A stretch of 32,702 nucleotides of DNA, taken from Collinsella sp. AF02-46-1 (lineage in GTDB: Bacteria; Actinomycetota; Coriobacteriia; Coriobacteriales; Coriobacteriaceae). Made by a program: the position numbers and the translations under genes. The stretch spans positions 1-32,702 of the forward strand of contig CAKXKM010000015.1 of the NCBI GenBank assembly GCA_934876235.1. Direction: 5' to 3'. The notes under the pieces were generated by a model. It had not been told where the DNA came from. It worked only from the letters and a program-made list of their open reading frames with translations, and did no database searches. Below are positions 15,401 to 23,258 of the stretch, in pieces (position 1 is the first letter of the stretch; each line of letters starts with the position of its first letter).

Positions 15401-15868
15401 CTACTCAGCGGTCTCCTCAGCAGGAGCCTCCTCGACGGCCTCGACCTTCTTGGGAGCAGCGGCCTTCTTGGGGGCCGGAGCAGCCTTCTTGGCCTTAGGC
15501 GTGCAAGGCTCGGTGACGAGCTCCATGATAACGATAGGAGCGTTGTCGCCCTTACGGTTGCCGAGCTTCATGATGCGGGTGTAACCGCCGTTGCGGTCCT
15601 GCCACATGCCCTGGGCAGCCTTGTCGAAGATCTCGGCAACGAGCTGCTTATCGCCGAGCTTGGCGATGGCCAGACGACGAGAGTGCAGGTCGCCCTTCTT
15701 GGCCCAGGTGATGATCGGATCGACGACCGAACGCAGCGCCTTAGCGCGGGTCTCGGTGGTCTTGATGCGGTCGTTCTCGAAGAGGGCCTTGGCCAGGCTC
15801 TTCTTCATGGCCTTGGTGTGGCTCGCATCGGTGCCGAGCTTCAGGCCCTTCTTAACGTTGTGACGCAT
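15401..15868 (-). CDS. rplQ: 50S ribosomal protein L17
   Basis: L17 of the large ribosomal subunit, near the tunnel exit. The N-terminal MRHNVKKGLKLGTDASHTKAM and central RNGGYTRIMKLGNRKGDNAPI are characteristic. The conserved fold ends near residue 118; about 37 further residues are a Lys/Ala/Pro then Glu/Ala-rich tail (KAKKAAPAPKKAAAPKK), as seen in several actinobacteria and probably disordered. It is the last gene of the ribosomal operon, 30 bases after rpoA, with GAGGAG before the ATG. Total length 155 residues. Confidence 0.97.
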   Translation of the reverse strand: MRHNVKKGLKLGTDASHTKAMKKSLAKALFENDRIKTTETRAKALRSVVDPIITWAKKGDLHSRRLAIAKLGDKQLVAEIFDKAAQGMWQDRNGGYTRIMKLGNRKGDNAPIVIMELVTEPCTPKAKKAAPAPKKAAAPKKVEAVEEAPAEETAE

Positions 15869-15898
15869 GGTCTAGTTTCTCCTCAAATATGCGAAGCA

Positions 15899-16840
15899 TT
15901 AAGCCTTCAGGCTCAGGCCCATGGACTCAAGCTTGTCCTTCACTTCCTCGATCGACTTAACACCGAAGTTACGGATGTTGAGCAGATCGTTCTCCGAGAA
16001 CTCAACGAGTTGACGGACCGAGTGAATGCTGGCGCGCTTAAGGCAGTTGTAGGAACGGACGGAAAGGTCCAGATCCTCGATCTGCTTGTCCAGCTCGGCG
16101 TTGTCGTTGGTGACCTCGGGAGCGAAGATCGAAGCCTCCTCCTCGACCTCGGGGGTCTCGGCAAGGTTCATAAAGGCGGCCATATGCTGGTTGATGATAT
16201 TGGCAGCCTGGACCACGGCGTCGCGCGGGGCGATGGAGCCGTTGGTCTCGATCTCGAGGACAAGGCGGTCGTAGTCGGTGTGCTGACCGACACGGCAAGC
16301 CTCAACGAGCTTGGCGCAACGGGAAACCGGCGAGTACAGCGAGTCGACATGGATCACACCGATGGGATCGTTGTCGCGCTTGTTGGCCTCGCCAGAAACA
16401 TAGCCGCGGCCATAGCCGATGCGCATGCTCATGGTGAGATGGCCACCCTCGGTGAGCGTAGCGATGTGCTGCTCGGGGTTGACCAGCTCAAACTCGGACG
16501 GAATAAAGAAGTCCGCACCGGTGACCTCACAGGGGCCGTCAACCGAGATGGTGGCGGTCGCCTCGTCGGTCGTGCCGAGAGCCCTGAAGACAAGACCCTT
16601 GACATTCAGGACGATGTCGGTGACATCCTCGACCATGTTAGGGATGGTCATGAACTCGTGCTGCGCACCATCGATCTGAATAGCCTCGACGGCGGCACCC
16701 TCGAGCGAGGACAGAAGAACGCGACGAAGGGAGTTACCCAGCGTATCGCCGTAACCACGCTCGAGCGGCTCGACGGAGACACGAGCAGACGTCTCGTTGA
16801 TCTCTTCGACCTGAACCTGAGGCCTAATGAATTCTGACAT
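15899..16840 (-). CDS. rpoA: RNA polymerase alpha subunit
   Basis: Alpha subunit of RNA polymerase; its dimer starts assembly of the core enzyme and the C-terminal domain binds promoter UP elements and activators. The 313-residue protein has the N-terminal dimer domain (LERGYGDTLGNSLRRVLLSS near residue 28, then the beta'-contacting part) up to about 225, an acidic linker, and the C-terminal domain from about 250 (DLDLSVRSYNCLKRA, then NIRNFGVKSIEEVKDKL). The conserved Arg of VRSYNCLKRA, which contacts DNA, is kept. The ATG is preceded by GGAGG. It sits in the usual rpsD-rpoA-rplQ order. Confidence 0.98.
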   Translation of the reverse strand: MSEFIRPQVQVEEINETSARVSVEPLERGYGDTLGNSLRRVLLSSLEGAAVEAIQIDGAQHEFMTIPNMVEDVTDIVLNVKGLVFRALGTTDEATATISVDGPCEVTGADFFIPSEFELVNPEQHIATLTEGGHLTMSMRIGYGRGYVSGEANKRDNDPIGVIHVDSLYSPVSRCAKLVEACRVGQHTDYDRLVLEIETNGSIAPRDAVVQAANIINQHMAAFMNLAETPEVEEEASIFAPEVTNDNAELDKQIEDLDLSVRSYNCLKRASIHSVRQLVEFSENDLLNIRNFGVKSIEEVKDKLESMGLSLKA

Positions 16841-16872
16841 GTATTACCTCCAGCCTCAGCAGCCCGGATGGA

Positions 16873-17469
16873 CTACTTAGAGTAGAGCTCGACGATGAGC
16901 TGCTCGTTGATATCACCGCTGATCTGCTCACGCGTCGGCAGAGCGAGCACGTTACCAGACAGCTTCTCGATATCGACCTCGAGCCAGCCAGGGACCTCAA
17001 AGCGCTCGGAGGAAATCAGGGCCTCCTTGATGGGGAGGAGGTCACGGAACTTCTCGCCGACAGCGACGACGTCGCCGGCCTTGACGCGGTAGGACGGAAT
17101 ATCCACGCGCTTGCCGTTCACGGTGAAGTGACCGTGACGGACGGACTGACGAGCCTCTTTGCGGGTGCGGGCGAAGCCAAGACGGAAGACGACGTTGTCA
17201 AGGCGAGACTCAAGGATGATCATGAGGTTCTCACCGGTGACGCCGTTCATCTTACGGGCCTTGTTGAAGTAGCCGTGGAACTGCTTCTCCAGAACGCCAT
17301 AGATGAACTTGACCTTCTGCTTCTCGCGCAGCTGCATGCCGTACTCAGATTCCTTGCGACGGCGCTTGGGCTGACGGATAGATTCCTTCTTGCTGCTGTA
17401 ACCGAGCTCAGCGGGATCGATCCCGAGCTGACGGCAGCGCTTAAGAACAGGAGTCCTGTCGATTGCCAT
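16873..17469 (-). CDS. rpsD: 30S ribosomal protein S4
   Basis: S4 is a primary 16S rRNA binder of the small subunit and can control ribosomal operons in some bacteria. It is 198 residues long. The N-terminal part (RTPVLKRCRQLGIDPAELGY) has a single Cys, so it is the zinc-free form. The S4 RNA-binding domain is at about 90-150 (SRLDNVVFRLGFARTRKEAR, then VRHGHFTVNGKRVDIPSY). Start ATG at 17467-17469 agrees with the family. It lies between rpsK and rpoA on the minus strand. Confidence 0.98.
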   Translation of the reverse strand: MAIDRTPVLKRCRQLGIDPAELGYSSKKESIRQPKRRRKESEYGMQLREKQKVKFIYGVLEKQFHGYFNKARKMNGVTGENLMIILESRLDNVVFRLGFARTRKEARQSVRHGHFTVNGKRVDIPSYRVKAGDVVAVGEKFRDLLPIKEALISSERFEVPGWLEVDIEKLSGNVLALPTREQISGDINEQLIVELYSK

Positions 17470-17488
17470 ATTGATACGATCCTTTCAG

Positions 17489-17893
17489 TTACACGCGGCG
17501 ACGCTTCTTGGGGCGGCAGCCGTTGTGCGGAATGGGGGTCTTGTCCTGGATGCTCGAGACCTCGAGGCCAGCAGCCTGGAGGGAGCGGATGGCGGTCTCA
17601 CGACCGGAGCCGGGGCCCTTGACGAAGACGGAAACCTTCTTCATACCGTGCTCCATGGCCTGCTTGGCAGCAGCCTCGGCAGCCATCTGGGCAGCGAACG
17701 GCGTGGACTTACGGGAGCCCTTGAAGCCCACCTGGCCAGCCGACTTCCAGGAAATGACGTTGCCCTGGGGATCGGTGATCGAAACGATCGTGTTGTTGAA
17801 CGTAGAACGAATGTGAGCCTGGCCCACGGAAATGTTCTTACGGTCCGCGCGCTTCAGACGGGCAGCGCGAACGTTCTTCTTAGCAGTAGCCAT
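17489..17893 (-). CDS. rpsK: 30S ribosomal protein S11
   Basis: S11 of the 30S platform, near the mRNA exit. It is 134 residues, with a basic N-terminus (ATAKKNVRAARLKRADRKN) and the conserved AHIRSTFNNTIVSITDPQGN and GPGSGRETAIRSLQAAGLEV segments. The end reads HNGCRPKKRRRV, the normal S11 tail. It lies 14 bases after rpsM. Confidence 0.98.
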   Translation of the reverse strand: MATAKKNVRAARLKRADRKNISVGQAHIRSTFNNTIVSITDPQGNVISWKSAGQVGFKGSRKSTPFAAQMAAEAAAKQAMEHGMKKVSVFVKGPGSGRETAIRSLQAAGLEVSSIQDKTPIPHNGCRPKKRRRV

Positions 17894-17907
17894 CTATCTA
17901 GCGCTCC

Positions 17908-18282
17908 TTATTTCTTCTTCTTAGCACCGATCTGACGCTTCGGGCCCTTGCGGGTACGAGCGTTAGTGTGGGTACGCTGGCCGCGGACCGGGAGGCCCTT
18001 GCGGTGACGAAGGCCGCGGTTGCAGCCGATGTCCATAAGGCGCTTGACGTTCTGGTTGCGCTCACGGCGGAGGTCGCCCTCAACCATGATCTGGTTCTTA
18101 TCGATATAATCACGGATGGCGTTAACCTCATCCTCGGTGAGGTCCTTAACGCGCGTATCCACGTTAACGTTGCACTCGACGCAGATCTTCGTCGCAGTGG
18201 TGCGGCCGATGCCGTAAATGTAGGTCAGACCGATCTCAACGCGCTTCTCACGCGGGAGGTCGACACCATTAATACGGGCCAA
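17908..18282 (-). CDS. rpsM: 30S ribosomal protein S13
   Basis: S13 in the head of the small subunit contacts the large subunit and tRNA. It is 124 residues: ARINGVDLPREKRVEIGLTY starts the fold, GIGRTTATKI is the helix-turn motif, and the basic tail contains GLRHRKGLPVRGQRTHTNAR. It is directly downstream of rpmJ (14-base gap). Confidence 0.98.
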   Translation of the reverse strand: MARINGVDLPREKRVEIGLTYIYGIGRTTATKICVECNVNVDTRVKDLTEDEVNAIRDYIDKNQIMVEGDLRRERNQNVKRLMDIGCNRGLRHRKGLPVRGQRTHTNARTRKGPKRQIGAKKKK

Positions 18283-18296
18283 CGTAGTCTCCTCTC

Positions 18297-18410
18297 TTAA
18301 CCCTGACGCTGCTTATGACGGGGGTTCTCGCAAATGACGAGGACCTTGCCATGGCGCCTAATGATTTTGCACTTATCGCACATCTTCTTGACCGAAGGAC
18401 GTACCTTCAT
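18297..18410 (-). CDS. rpmJ: 50S ribosomal protein L36 (zinc-binding form)
   Basis: A 37-residue basic protein starting MKVRPSVKKMCDKCK and ending NPRHKQRQG. It has CDKC and a later C-x4-H (CENPRH), the zinc ribbon of the zinc-containing L36 type. It is too short for most gene finders but sits exactly between infA and rpsM as in other bacteria, with AGGAAG upstream of the ATG. Confidence 0.96.
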   Translation of the reverse strand: MKVRPSVKKMCDKCKIIRRHGKVLVICENPRHKQRQG

Positions 18411-18503
18411 CGTTCTTCCTTTCGGTAGCGCTCAAACTACGTCCCTACTATCTACTCGCCCAGCCGCAGGCGTTTAAAACTATGGCTGGTCTTCACACAC
18501 AAT

Positions 18504-18535
18504 CCGACCGTAGGTTGAGCTAAGCCTGCAGTCGG
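18504..18535. other. Hairpin in the infA-rpmJ spacer
   Basis: In the roughly 150-base spacer, two 11-base arms (18504-18514 and 18525-18535) can pair with one mismatch and one wobble around a 10-base loop. There is no T-tract. It may be an RNA processing or weak attenuation site. Confidence 0.35.
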
Positions 18536-18560
18536 AAATGGAGTGCGCGTATGCGTGCCG

Positions 18561-18785
18561 CTATTTGTAGCGATAGGTGATGCGGCCGCGGGTCAGGTCG
18601 TACGGGGAAAGCTCCACGACAACCCTGTCACCGGGGAGAATACGGATGTAATTCATTCGGATCTTGCCAGAAATGTTGCACAGAACCGAATGACCGTTCT
18701 CGAGCTCGACCTTAAACATGGCATTGGGCAGCGGTTCCTTTACCGTACCCTCGAGCTCAATTGCGTCTTCCTTCTTCACAAGCAA
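18561..18785 (-). CDS. infA: Translation initiation factor IF-1
   Basis: IF-1 binds the A site of the 30S subunit during initiation. It is a single OB-fold (S1-like) protein of about 74 residues: KKEDAIELEGTVKEPLPNAM, then VELENGHSVLCNISGKIRMN and GDRVVVELSPYDLTRGRITY. The start is uncertain: TTG at 18785 (MLVKKED) or GTG at 18779 (MKKED). The second gives the usual family start, but neither has a strong Shine-Dalgarno site. A promoter-like pair lies upstream at 18819-18847, so the last part of the operon may also be transcribed on its own. Confidence 0.95.
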   Translation of the reverse strand: MLVKKEDAIELEGTVKEPLPNAMFKVELENGHSVLCNISGKIRMNYIRILPGDRVVVELSPYDLTRGRITYRYK

Positions 18786-18818
18786 TCATCTTTCTCTAGA
18801 AAACGACAGCGATTGAGT

Positions 18819-18847
18819 ATTCTACAATACGCATGCACGTATCGTAA
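18819..18847 (-). promoter_or_regulatory. Probable internal promoter before infA
   Basis: On the minus strand TTACGA (18842-18847) and TAGAAT (18819-18824) are 17 bases apart; the -10 matches five of six positions. It lies in an AT-rich spacer of about 140 bases between map and infA, and could drive infA-rpmJ-rpsM-rpsK-rpsD-rpoA-rplQ. Confidence 0.5.
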
Positions 18848-18893
18848 TATCTTCGTAATGGCTCCACAACTAAGCGGAACTTGTTACTTTACA

Positions 18894-18936
18894 GAAATGT
18901 AGATGCCGACGTATTTGAACGGGACCCCTACATTTC
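18894..18936. repeat. Inverted repeat over the map stop codon
   Basis: GAAATGTAG (18894-18902) and CTACATTTC (18928-18936) are perfect 9-bp inverted arms 25 bases apart. The map stop codon (18928-18930) lies in one arm. It may slow or end transcription between map and infA. Confidence 0.45.
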
Positions 18937-19716
18937 ACCGCCCTGCAAGGAACACCAAGCACCTTGGGCATCCGTTGTGAGAATCACCGGGCCGTCATTG
19001 GTAATGGCGACGGTGTTCTCGTAGTGCGCGGCGGGCAGGTGGTCGTTGGTCGTAACAATCCAACCGTCGGAGCCCGTGCTCACATGGTTGGAACCCATCG
19101 TAACCATCGGCTCGATGGCAATGACCATGCCGGCCTGGAGGCGAACGCCTCTCCCCTTCTTTCCATAGTTAGGAACGTTGGGGTCCTCGTGCATCACGCG
19201 GCCAATGCCATGGCCCACATAGTCACGAAGCACGCCGTAACCGTGAGACTCGGCGAGGGACTGAACGGCGTAACCAACATCCCCGATATGGTTACCGGGA
19301 ACAGCCTGCTCGATGGCAGCCTTAAGGCAATCGCGCGTGACCTCGCACAGGGCCTTGGCCTCGGGCGTGGGCGTGCCGACAAAAAACGTCCAAGCGTTAT
19401 CGCCGACCCAACCGTCGACAACGGCTCCCGTATCGATGGAGATGATATCGCCATCGCGCAGGATCATGTCGGGGTTGGGAATACCGTGGACCACGGCATC
19501 GTTAATCGATGCGCAAATGGTACCGGGGAACCCGCCGTAACCCTTAAAGGCCGGGGTGCCGCCATGCATACGGATAATCTGCTCCGCGAGCTGATCGAGC
19601 TCAAAGGTCGAAACACCAGGGCGCACCATGGCTCCAACGTGGCGGAGCGCCATCTTAGATAGCGCTCCTGCCTTCTTCATCTGCTCGATTTGCGTTGCAG
19701 ACTTAATCTTGATCAT
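18928..19716 (-). CDS. map: Methionine aminopeptidase, type I
   Basis: Removes the first Met from new proteins whose second residue is small. The 262-residue protein has the pita-bread fold ligands: Asp95 (IDTGAVVDGWVGD), Asp106, His169 (VGHGIGRVMHEDP), Glu202 (AIEPMV) and Glu233 (HYENTVAIT), plus His78 in ASINDAVVHGIP. No N-terminal zinc finger is present, so it is the short bacterial type. The start ATG overlaps the adk stop codon as ATGA (19713-19716), showing translational coupling. Confidence 0.97.
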   Translation of the reverse strand: MIKIKSATQIEQMKKAGALSKMALRHVGAMVRPGVSTFELDQLAEQIIRMHGGTPAFKGYGGFPGTICASINDAVVHGIPNPDMILRDGDIISIDTGAVVDGWVGDNAWTFFVGTPTPEAKALCEVTRDCLKAAIEQAVPGNHIGDVGYAVQSLAESHGYGVLRDYVGHGIGRVMHEDPNVPNYGKKGRGVRLQAGMVIAIEPMVTMGSNHVSTGSDGWIVTTNDHLPAAHYENTVAITNDGPVILTTDAQGAWCSLQGGEM

Positions 19717-20339
19717 AGACCGAGAGCCTCTTTGACATCCCCGTACACTGTCTCGCGAGCCTGGTCACCGTTGACCGACTTGAGCAGACCCTGGCCACGA
19801 TAGTAGTCGACGAGCGGGCTCGTGGACTTCTCGTAGACGTCGAGACGGTTCTTGATGGTCTCGGGCTTGTCGTCGTCGCGCTGATACATCTCGCCGGCGC
19901 ACTTGGGGCAGGTAGCATCGGCAGCGGTGCCGGTGTAACCGCAGGCGCGGCAAGTGCGACGCGAAGACAGACGATCGATGATGACCTCGGGGGCCACGTC
20001 GACCAGAAGGGCGCAGTCGATCTCGCGACCCATGGCGGAGAGCTCGGAATCGAGCGTCACAGCCTGGGCGGTGTTGCGCGGGAAGCCGTCGAGGATGAAG
20101 CCCTGCTGGGCGTCATCGGCAGCAAGGCGCTCCTTGACAAGGTCGATCACGAGCTGGTCGGGAACGAGCTCGCCAGCGTCCATGTACTTCTTAGCCTGAA
20201 TACCAAGCTCGGTGCCACCCTTGACGGCAGCACGCAGCAGGTCGCCCGTGGAAATGTGAGCGACGCCAAACTCGGCGACGAGCTCCTGTGCGACGGTGCC
20301 CTTACCGGCACCCGGAGCTCCGAGCAATACGAGGTTCAT
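19713..20339 (-). CDS. adk: Adenylate kinase
   Basis: Interconverts ATP + AMP and two ADP in the cytosol. The 208-residue protein has the P-loop GAPGAGKGT (7-15), the AMP-binding region (STGDLLRA) and DGFPRNTAQA. It is the long form with a LID zinc site: Cys130, Cys133, Cys144 and Cys147 (CRAC and CPKC). The start at 20339 is chosen because AGGAGG lies seven bases upstream (20347-20352). It is between secY and map, and its stop overlaps the map start. Confidence 0.98.
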   Translation of the reverse strand: MNLVLLGAPGAGKGTVAQELVAEFGVAHISTGDLLRAAVKGGTELGIQAKKYMDAGELVPDQLVIDLVKERLAADDAQQGFILDGFPRNTAQAVTLDSELSAMGREIDCALLVDVAPEVIIDRLSSRRTCRACGYTGTAADATCPKCAGEMYQRDDDKPETIKNRLDVYEKSTSPLVDYYRGQGLLKSVNGDQARETVYGDVKEALGL

Positions 20340-20357
20340 GAGCAATCCTCCTCTAGC

Positions 20358-21644
20358 CTATTTAAAGAATCCATCGTAATCATACATCTTGATCTGGCCT
20401 TCGAGCTTATCGACCGTGTCGAGCACGACGCCGACCATGATGAGGATGGACGTGCCGCCAAATGCCTGGATCAGATGGTTACCCGTGAAGGAGAAGATGA
20501 TCGAAGGCACGATGGCGATGAGCGCCAAAAAGACAGCGCTGGGAAGCGTGATCTTGTTGAGCGCGTTCTTGATGTAGGCCGCGGTAGCCCTACCCGGACG
20601 GACGCCCGGAATAAAGCCACCCTGCTTCTTAAGGTTGTCGGCCGTGTCATCGGGGTTGAACACCATGGAGGTGTAGAAGTACGCGAAGAACACGATGAGG
20701 ACAACGTTAAGCACCCAGTTGAGCCAACCGGTCGAAAGCGCAGAGGCAACTGCCTGAATCCAGCCGATGCCGGGGAAGAACACGGCAATCTGAGCCGGGA
20801 AGTACAGCAGCGCCGAGGCAAAGATGATCGGCACGACGCCCGCGGTGTTGACCTTGATGGGCAGGTAGGTGGTCTGGCCACCCATCATGCGACGACCCAC
20901 AACGCGCTTAGCGTAGGAGACCGGAATGCGGCGCTGGCCGCGCTCAAGGAAAACAATCAGCGGGATAACCAGCAGGATGATGGCGCAGATGATCACCATG
21001 GTGATGATGCCACCGGCATTACCCTCGGTGCTGGAGAAGATAGCCTGCGGAAGGCCGGCCATGATGTTCGCAAAGATGATCAGCGACATGCCATTGCCGA
21101 TACCGCGCTGGGTGATGAGCTCACCAATCCACATGATCAGCATAGCGCCTGCGGTGAGCGTACCGACGATCATGAGGTCGAAGATGATCTCGGGAGCGCC
21201 GGCGCCATTGAAGCTGATGCCGAAGCTCTTAAAGAGGAAGAGGTAACCCACGGAGTTGAGGATTGCCAGAGCCAGGGTGAGGTAACGCGAATACTGCGTA
21301 ATCTTGGTCTGACCGACCTCGCCCTCGCGGGCAAGCTCATGCAGGGAAGGCACGACGGCCTGGAGCATCTGGAGGATGATCGAGCTGGTGATGTAAGGCA
21401 TGATGCCCAGCGAAAACACCGACACATAGCTCAACGCGCCGCCAGAGAAAAGATTCAGGAGGGCCATAGCACCTGCGGCGACCGAATTGTTATCGGTCGA
21501 GAAAAGGCCCAGCATCCCCTGGAAGGGAATGCCGGGCACAGGAACGTGCGCACCAATGCGGTACACGACGAGCATAGCTATGGTAAAAAGAATCTTTTCG
21601 CGCAATTCTTTGATGCGGAAAGCATTCTTAAGACCATTTAGCAC
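20358..21644 (-). CDS. secY: Preprotein translocase subunit SecY
   Basis: Central channel of the Sec protein-export machine in the cell membrane. It is 428 residues, with about 10 hydrophobic segments, starting with LREKILFTIAMLVVYRIGAH and including the plug region and the NGMSLIIFANIMAGLP and YAKRVVGRRMMGGQ (cytosolic loop) segments that are conserved in SecY. The start codon is GTG (21642-21644) and overlaps the end of rplO by seven bases, so the two are translationally coupled. Confidence 0.97.
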   Translation of the reverse strand: MLNGLKNAFRIKELREKILFTIAMLVVYRIGAHVPVPGIPFQGMLGLFSTDNNSVAAGAMALLNLFSGGALSYVSVFSLGIMPYITSSIILQMLQAVVPSLHELAREGEVGQTKITQYSRYLTLALAILNSVGYLFLFKSFGISFNGAGAPEIIFDLMIVGTLTAGAMLIMWIGELITQRGIGNGMSLIIFANIMAGLPQAIFSSTEGNAGGIITMVIICAIILLVIPLIVFLERGQRRIPVSYAKRVVGRRMMGGQTTYLPIKVNTAGVVPIIFASALLYFPAQIAVFFPGIGWIQAVASALSTGWLNWVLNVVLIVFFAYFYTSMVFNPDDTADNLKKQGGFIPGVRPGRATAAYIKNALNKITLPSAVFLALIAIVPSIIFSFTGNHLIQAFGGTSILIMVGVVLDTVDKLEGQIKMYDYDGFFK

Positions 21645-22087
21645 GGCAGCTCGACCTTTCCGCCAGCGGCCTCGATCTTGGCCTGCGCAGAAGCGCTGAC
21701 CTTGTCGACCTTGACCGTGAACTTCTTGGTGAGCTCACCATTGCCGAGCACCTTGACGGGCTCGAACTCGCTCTTGGTGATGCGAGCGGCCTTAAGAGCG
21801 GCACCGTCGATTACAGCGCCGTCCTCGAACTTACGCTCGAGACGCTCAACGTTAACAGCGGTGTACTCGATACGACGGGGGTTGCGGAAGCCCGGAAGCT
21901 TGGGCAGGCGCATAGCCAGCGGAGTCTGGCCACCCTCGAAGCCGGCACCCTTGGTGCCACCAGAGCGGGAACCCTGGCCCTTCTGGCCGCGGCCAGAAGT
22001 GGTGCCGTGACCCGAAGAATTGCCACGGCCGACGCGCTTGCGGTTCTTAGTGGAACCGGGCGCGGGAGTAAGATCGTGAAGCTGCAT
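21638..22087 (-). CDS. rplO: 50S ribosomal protein L15
   Basis: L15, a late-assembling large-subunit protein. It is 149 residues; the Gly/Arg/Ser-rich N-terminal arm (KNRKRVGRGNSSGHGTTSGR, then GQKGQGSRSGG) is typical, followed by GFEGGQTPLAMRLPKLPGFR. The ATG is preceded by GAGGAG. The gene follows rpmD closely and its stop lies inside the first codons of secY. Confidence 0.97.
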   Translation of the reverse strand: MQLHDLTPAPGSTKNRKRVGRGNSSGHGTTSGRGQKGQGSRSGGTKGAGFEGGQTPLAMRLPKLPGFRNPRRIEYTAVNVERLERKFEDGAVIDGAALKAARITKSEFEPVKVLGNGELTKKFTVKVDKVSASAQAKIEAAGGKVELPC

Positions 22088-22090
22088 TTG

Positions 22091-22273
22091 CTACTCCTCT
22101 ACAATCTCGACAAGGTGCTTGACCTTGAAGATCATGCCGCGGACGGACTCGTTGTCAGCAATCTCGCGAACCTCGCGGATCCTGTGGAGACCGAGGGCAC
22201 GGACAGTACGGACCTGGTCCTGCTTGCAACCGTTGGTGCTGCGGACCTGCTTGATCTTGATGGTGTCAGCCAT
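22091..22273 (-). CDS. rpmD: 50S ribosomal protein L30
   Basis: A 60-residue protein; IKIKQVRSTNGCKQDQVRTV and RALGLHRIREVREIADNESV match L30. It lies between rpsE and rplO with gaps of two and three bases, as usual in the spc operon. Confidence 0.96.
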   Translation of the reverse strand: MADTIKIKQVRSTNGCKQDQVRTVRALGLHRIREVREIADNESVRGMIFKVKHLVEIVEE

Positions 22274-22275
22274 GC

Positions 22276-22800
22276 TTAGTTCTCCTTACCGACGAACATC
22301 TCGGAGACCGTCAGGCCACGGCGAGCCGCGACGTCCTCAGGGCTGGAGAGCTCCTTGAGGCCCTCGACGGCAGCCTTGATGATGTTGAGGCCGTTGTCGG
22401 TACCGAGGGACTTGGACAGGACGTTCTTGATGCCAGCAAGCTCGAAGAGGGGACGCACAGCGCCGCCGGCGATAACGCCGGTACCCTCGACAGCGGGCTT
22501 GATGATGATGCGGCCGGCACCAAAGTGGCCGAGAACCTCGTGCGGGATGGTGCCCTGCTCGGTCACCGGCACGTGGAACATGTTCTTCTTGGCATCGAGA
22601 GACGCCTTGGAGATGGCCAGGGGCACCTCAGCGGACTTGCCCATGCCAACGCCGACGTTGCCCTTGCCGTCGCCAACGACGACGAGAGCGACGAGGCTCA
22701 TGCGACGACCACCCTTGACGGTCTTCGACACGCGGTTGATGTAAACGACGCGCTCCTCGAACTCGGAGGCCTCGCGCTGCTGCTTCTGATTACGAGCCAT
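22276..22800 (-). CDS. rpsE: 30S ribosomal protein S5
   Basis: S5 takes part in decoding accuracy and mRNA unwinding. It is 174 residues, with the double-stranded-RNA-binding S5 domain near residues 15-80 (EERVVYINRVSKTVKGGRRM, then VGDGKGNVGVGMGKSAEVPL) and the C-terminal domain with GTGVIAGGAVRPLFELAGI. The Arg/Gly loop linked to spectinomycin response in other bacteria (VKGGRRM) is intact. GGAGG precedes the ATG. Confidence 0.97.
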   Translation of the reverse strand: MARNQKQQREASEFEERVVYINRVSKTVKGGRRMSLVALVVVGDGKGNVGVGMGKSAEVPLAISKASLDAKKNMFHVPVTEQGTIPHEVLGHFGAGRIIIKPAVEGTGVIAGGAVRPLFELAGIKNVLSKSLGTDNGLNIIKAAVEGLKELSSPEDVAARRGLTVSEMFVGKEN

Positions 22801-22814
22801 GTGCTACATACCTC

Positions 22815-23183
22815 CTAGAACTCGAGACCGGCGGCACGAGCACCGTCGGCGAGGGCCTTGACGCGGCCATGGTAGATACGGCCACCGCGATCGAAGGCGA
22901 CCTTGGTGATGCCGGCCTCGATGGCACGCTTGCCAACGAGCTGACCGACCTTCTCCGCAGCCTCCTTGTTCGAGGTGTGGGTGCCCTTGAACTCGGCCTC
23001 GAGGGTCGAGGCAGAGACGAGCGTCAGGCTGGAGCCCTTGCTGTCGTCGATGATCTGGGCATAGATGTTGGCGTTAGTACGGGTCACGCGAAGACGCGGA
23101 CGCTCGGAGGTACCCGAGACCTTGCCGCGAACACGACGCTGACGACGCTTGAGGCCTTCCAGCTTCGCCTTATGCTTGTTCAT
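22815..23183 (-). CDS. rplR: 50S ribosomal protein L18
   Basis: L18 binds 5S rRNA together with L5. It is 122 residues; RRQRRVRGKVSGTSERPRLR and FDRGGRIYHGRVKALADGAR, then AAGLEF at the end, are diagnostic. It lies between rplF and rpsE. A stable hairpin at 23212-23233 precedes it. Confidence 0.97.
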   Translation of the reverse strand: MNKHKAKLEGLKRRQRRVRGKVSGTSERPRLRVTRTNANIYAQIIDDSKGSSLTLVSASTLEAEFKGTHTSNKEAAEKVGQLVGKRAIEAGITKVAFDRGGRIYHGRVKALADGARAAGLEF

Positions 23184-23211
23184 ACGTAAACTCCTAAAAA
23201 GGTTGATCTTG

Positions 23212-23233
23212 CCAGCACCTGACGGGGTGCTGG
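23212..23233 (-). other. Hairpin in the rplF-rplR spacer
   Basis: CCAGCACC (23212-23219) and GGTGCTGG (23226-23233) form a perfect 8-bp stem with a 6-base loop. On the transcript it is followed after about ten bases by TTTTT, then the rplR ribosome-binding site. It may be a weak attenuator or processing site. Confidence 0.5.
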
Positions 23234-23258
23234 TCTTATGCGAGTGAGTCGGTTACGA

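Noticed and set aside
15386..16837. A 483-codon frame opposite rplQ and rpoA
   Set aside because: Antisense to two essential, clearly identified genes; no ribosome-binding site.
20256..21641. A 461-codon charged frame opposite secY
   Set aside because: Charged residues are what antisense of a membrane protein gives in this composition; secY is certain.
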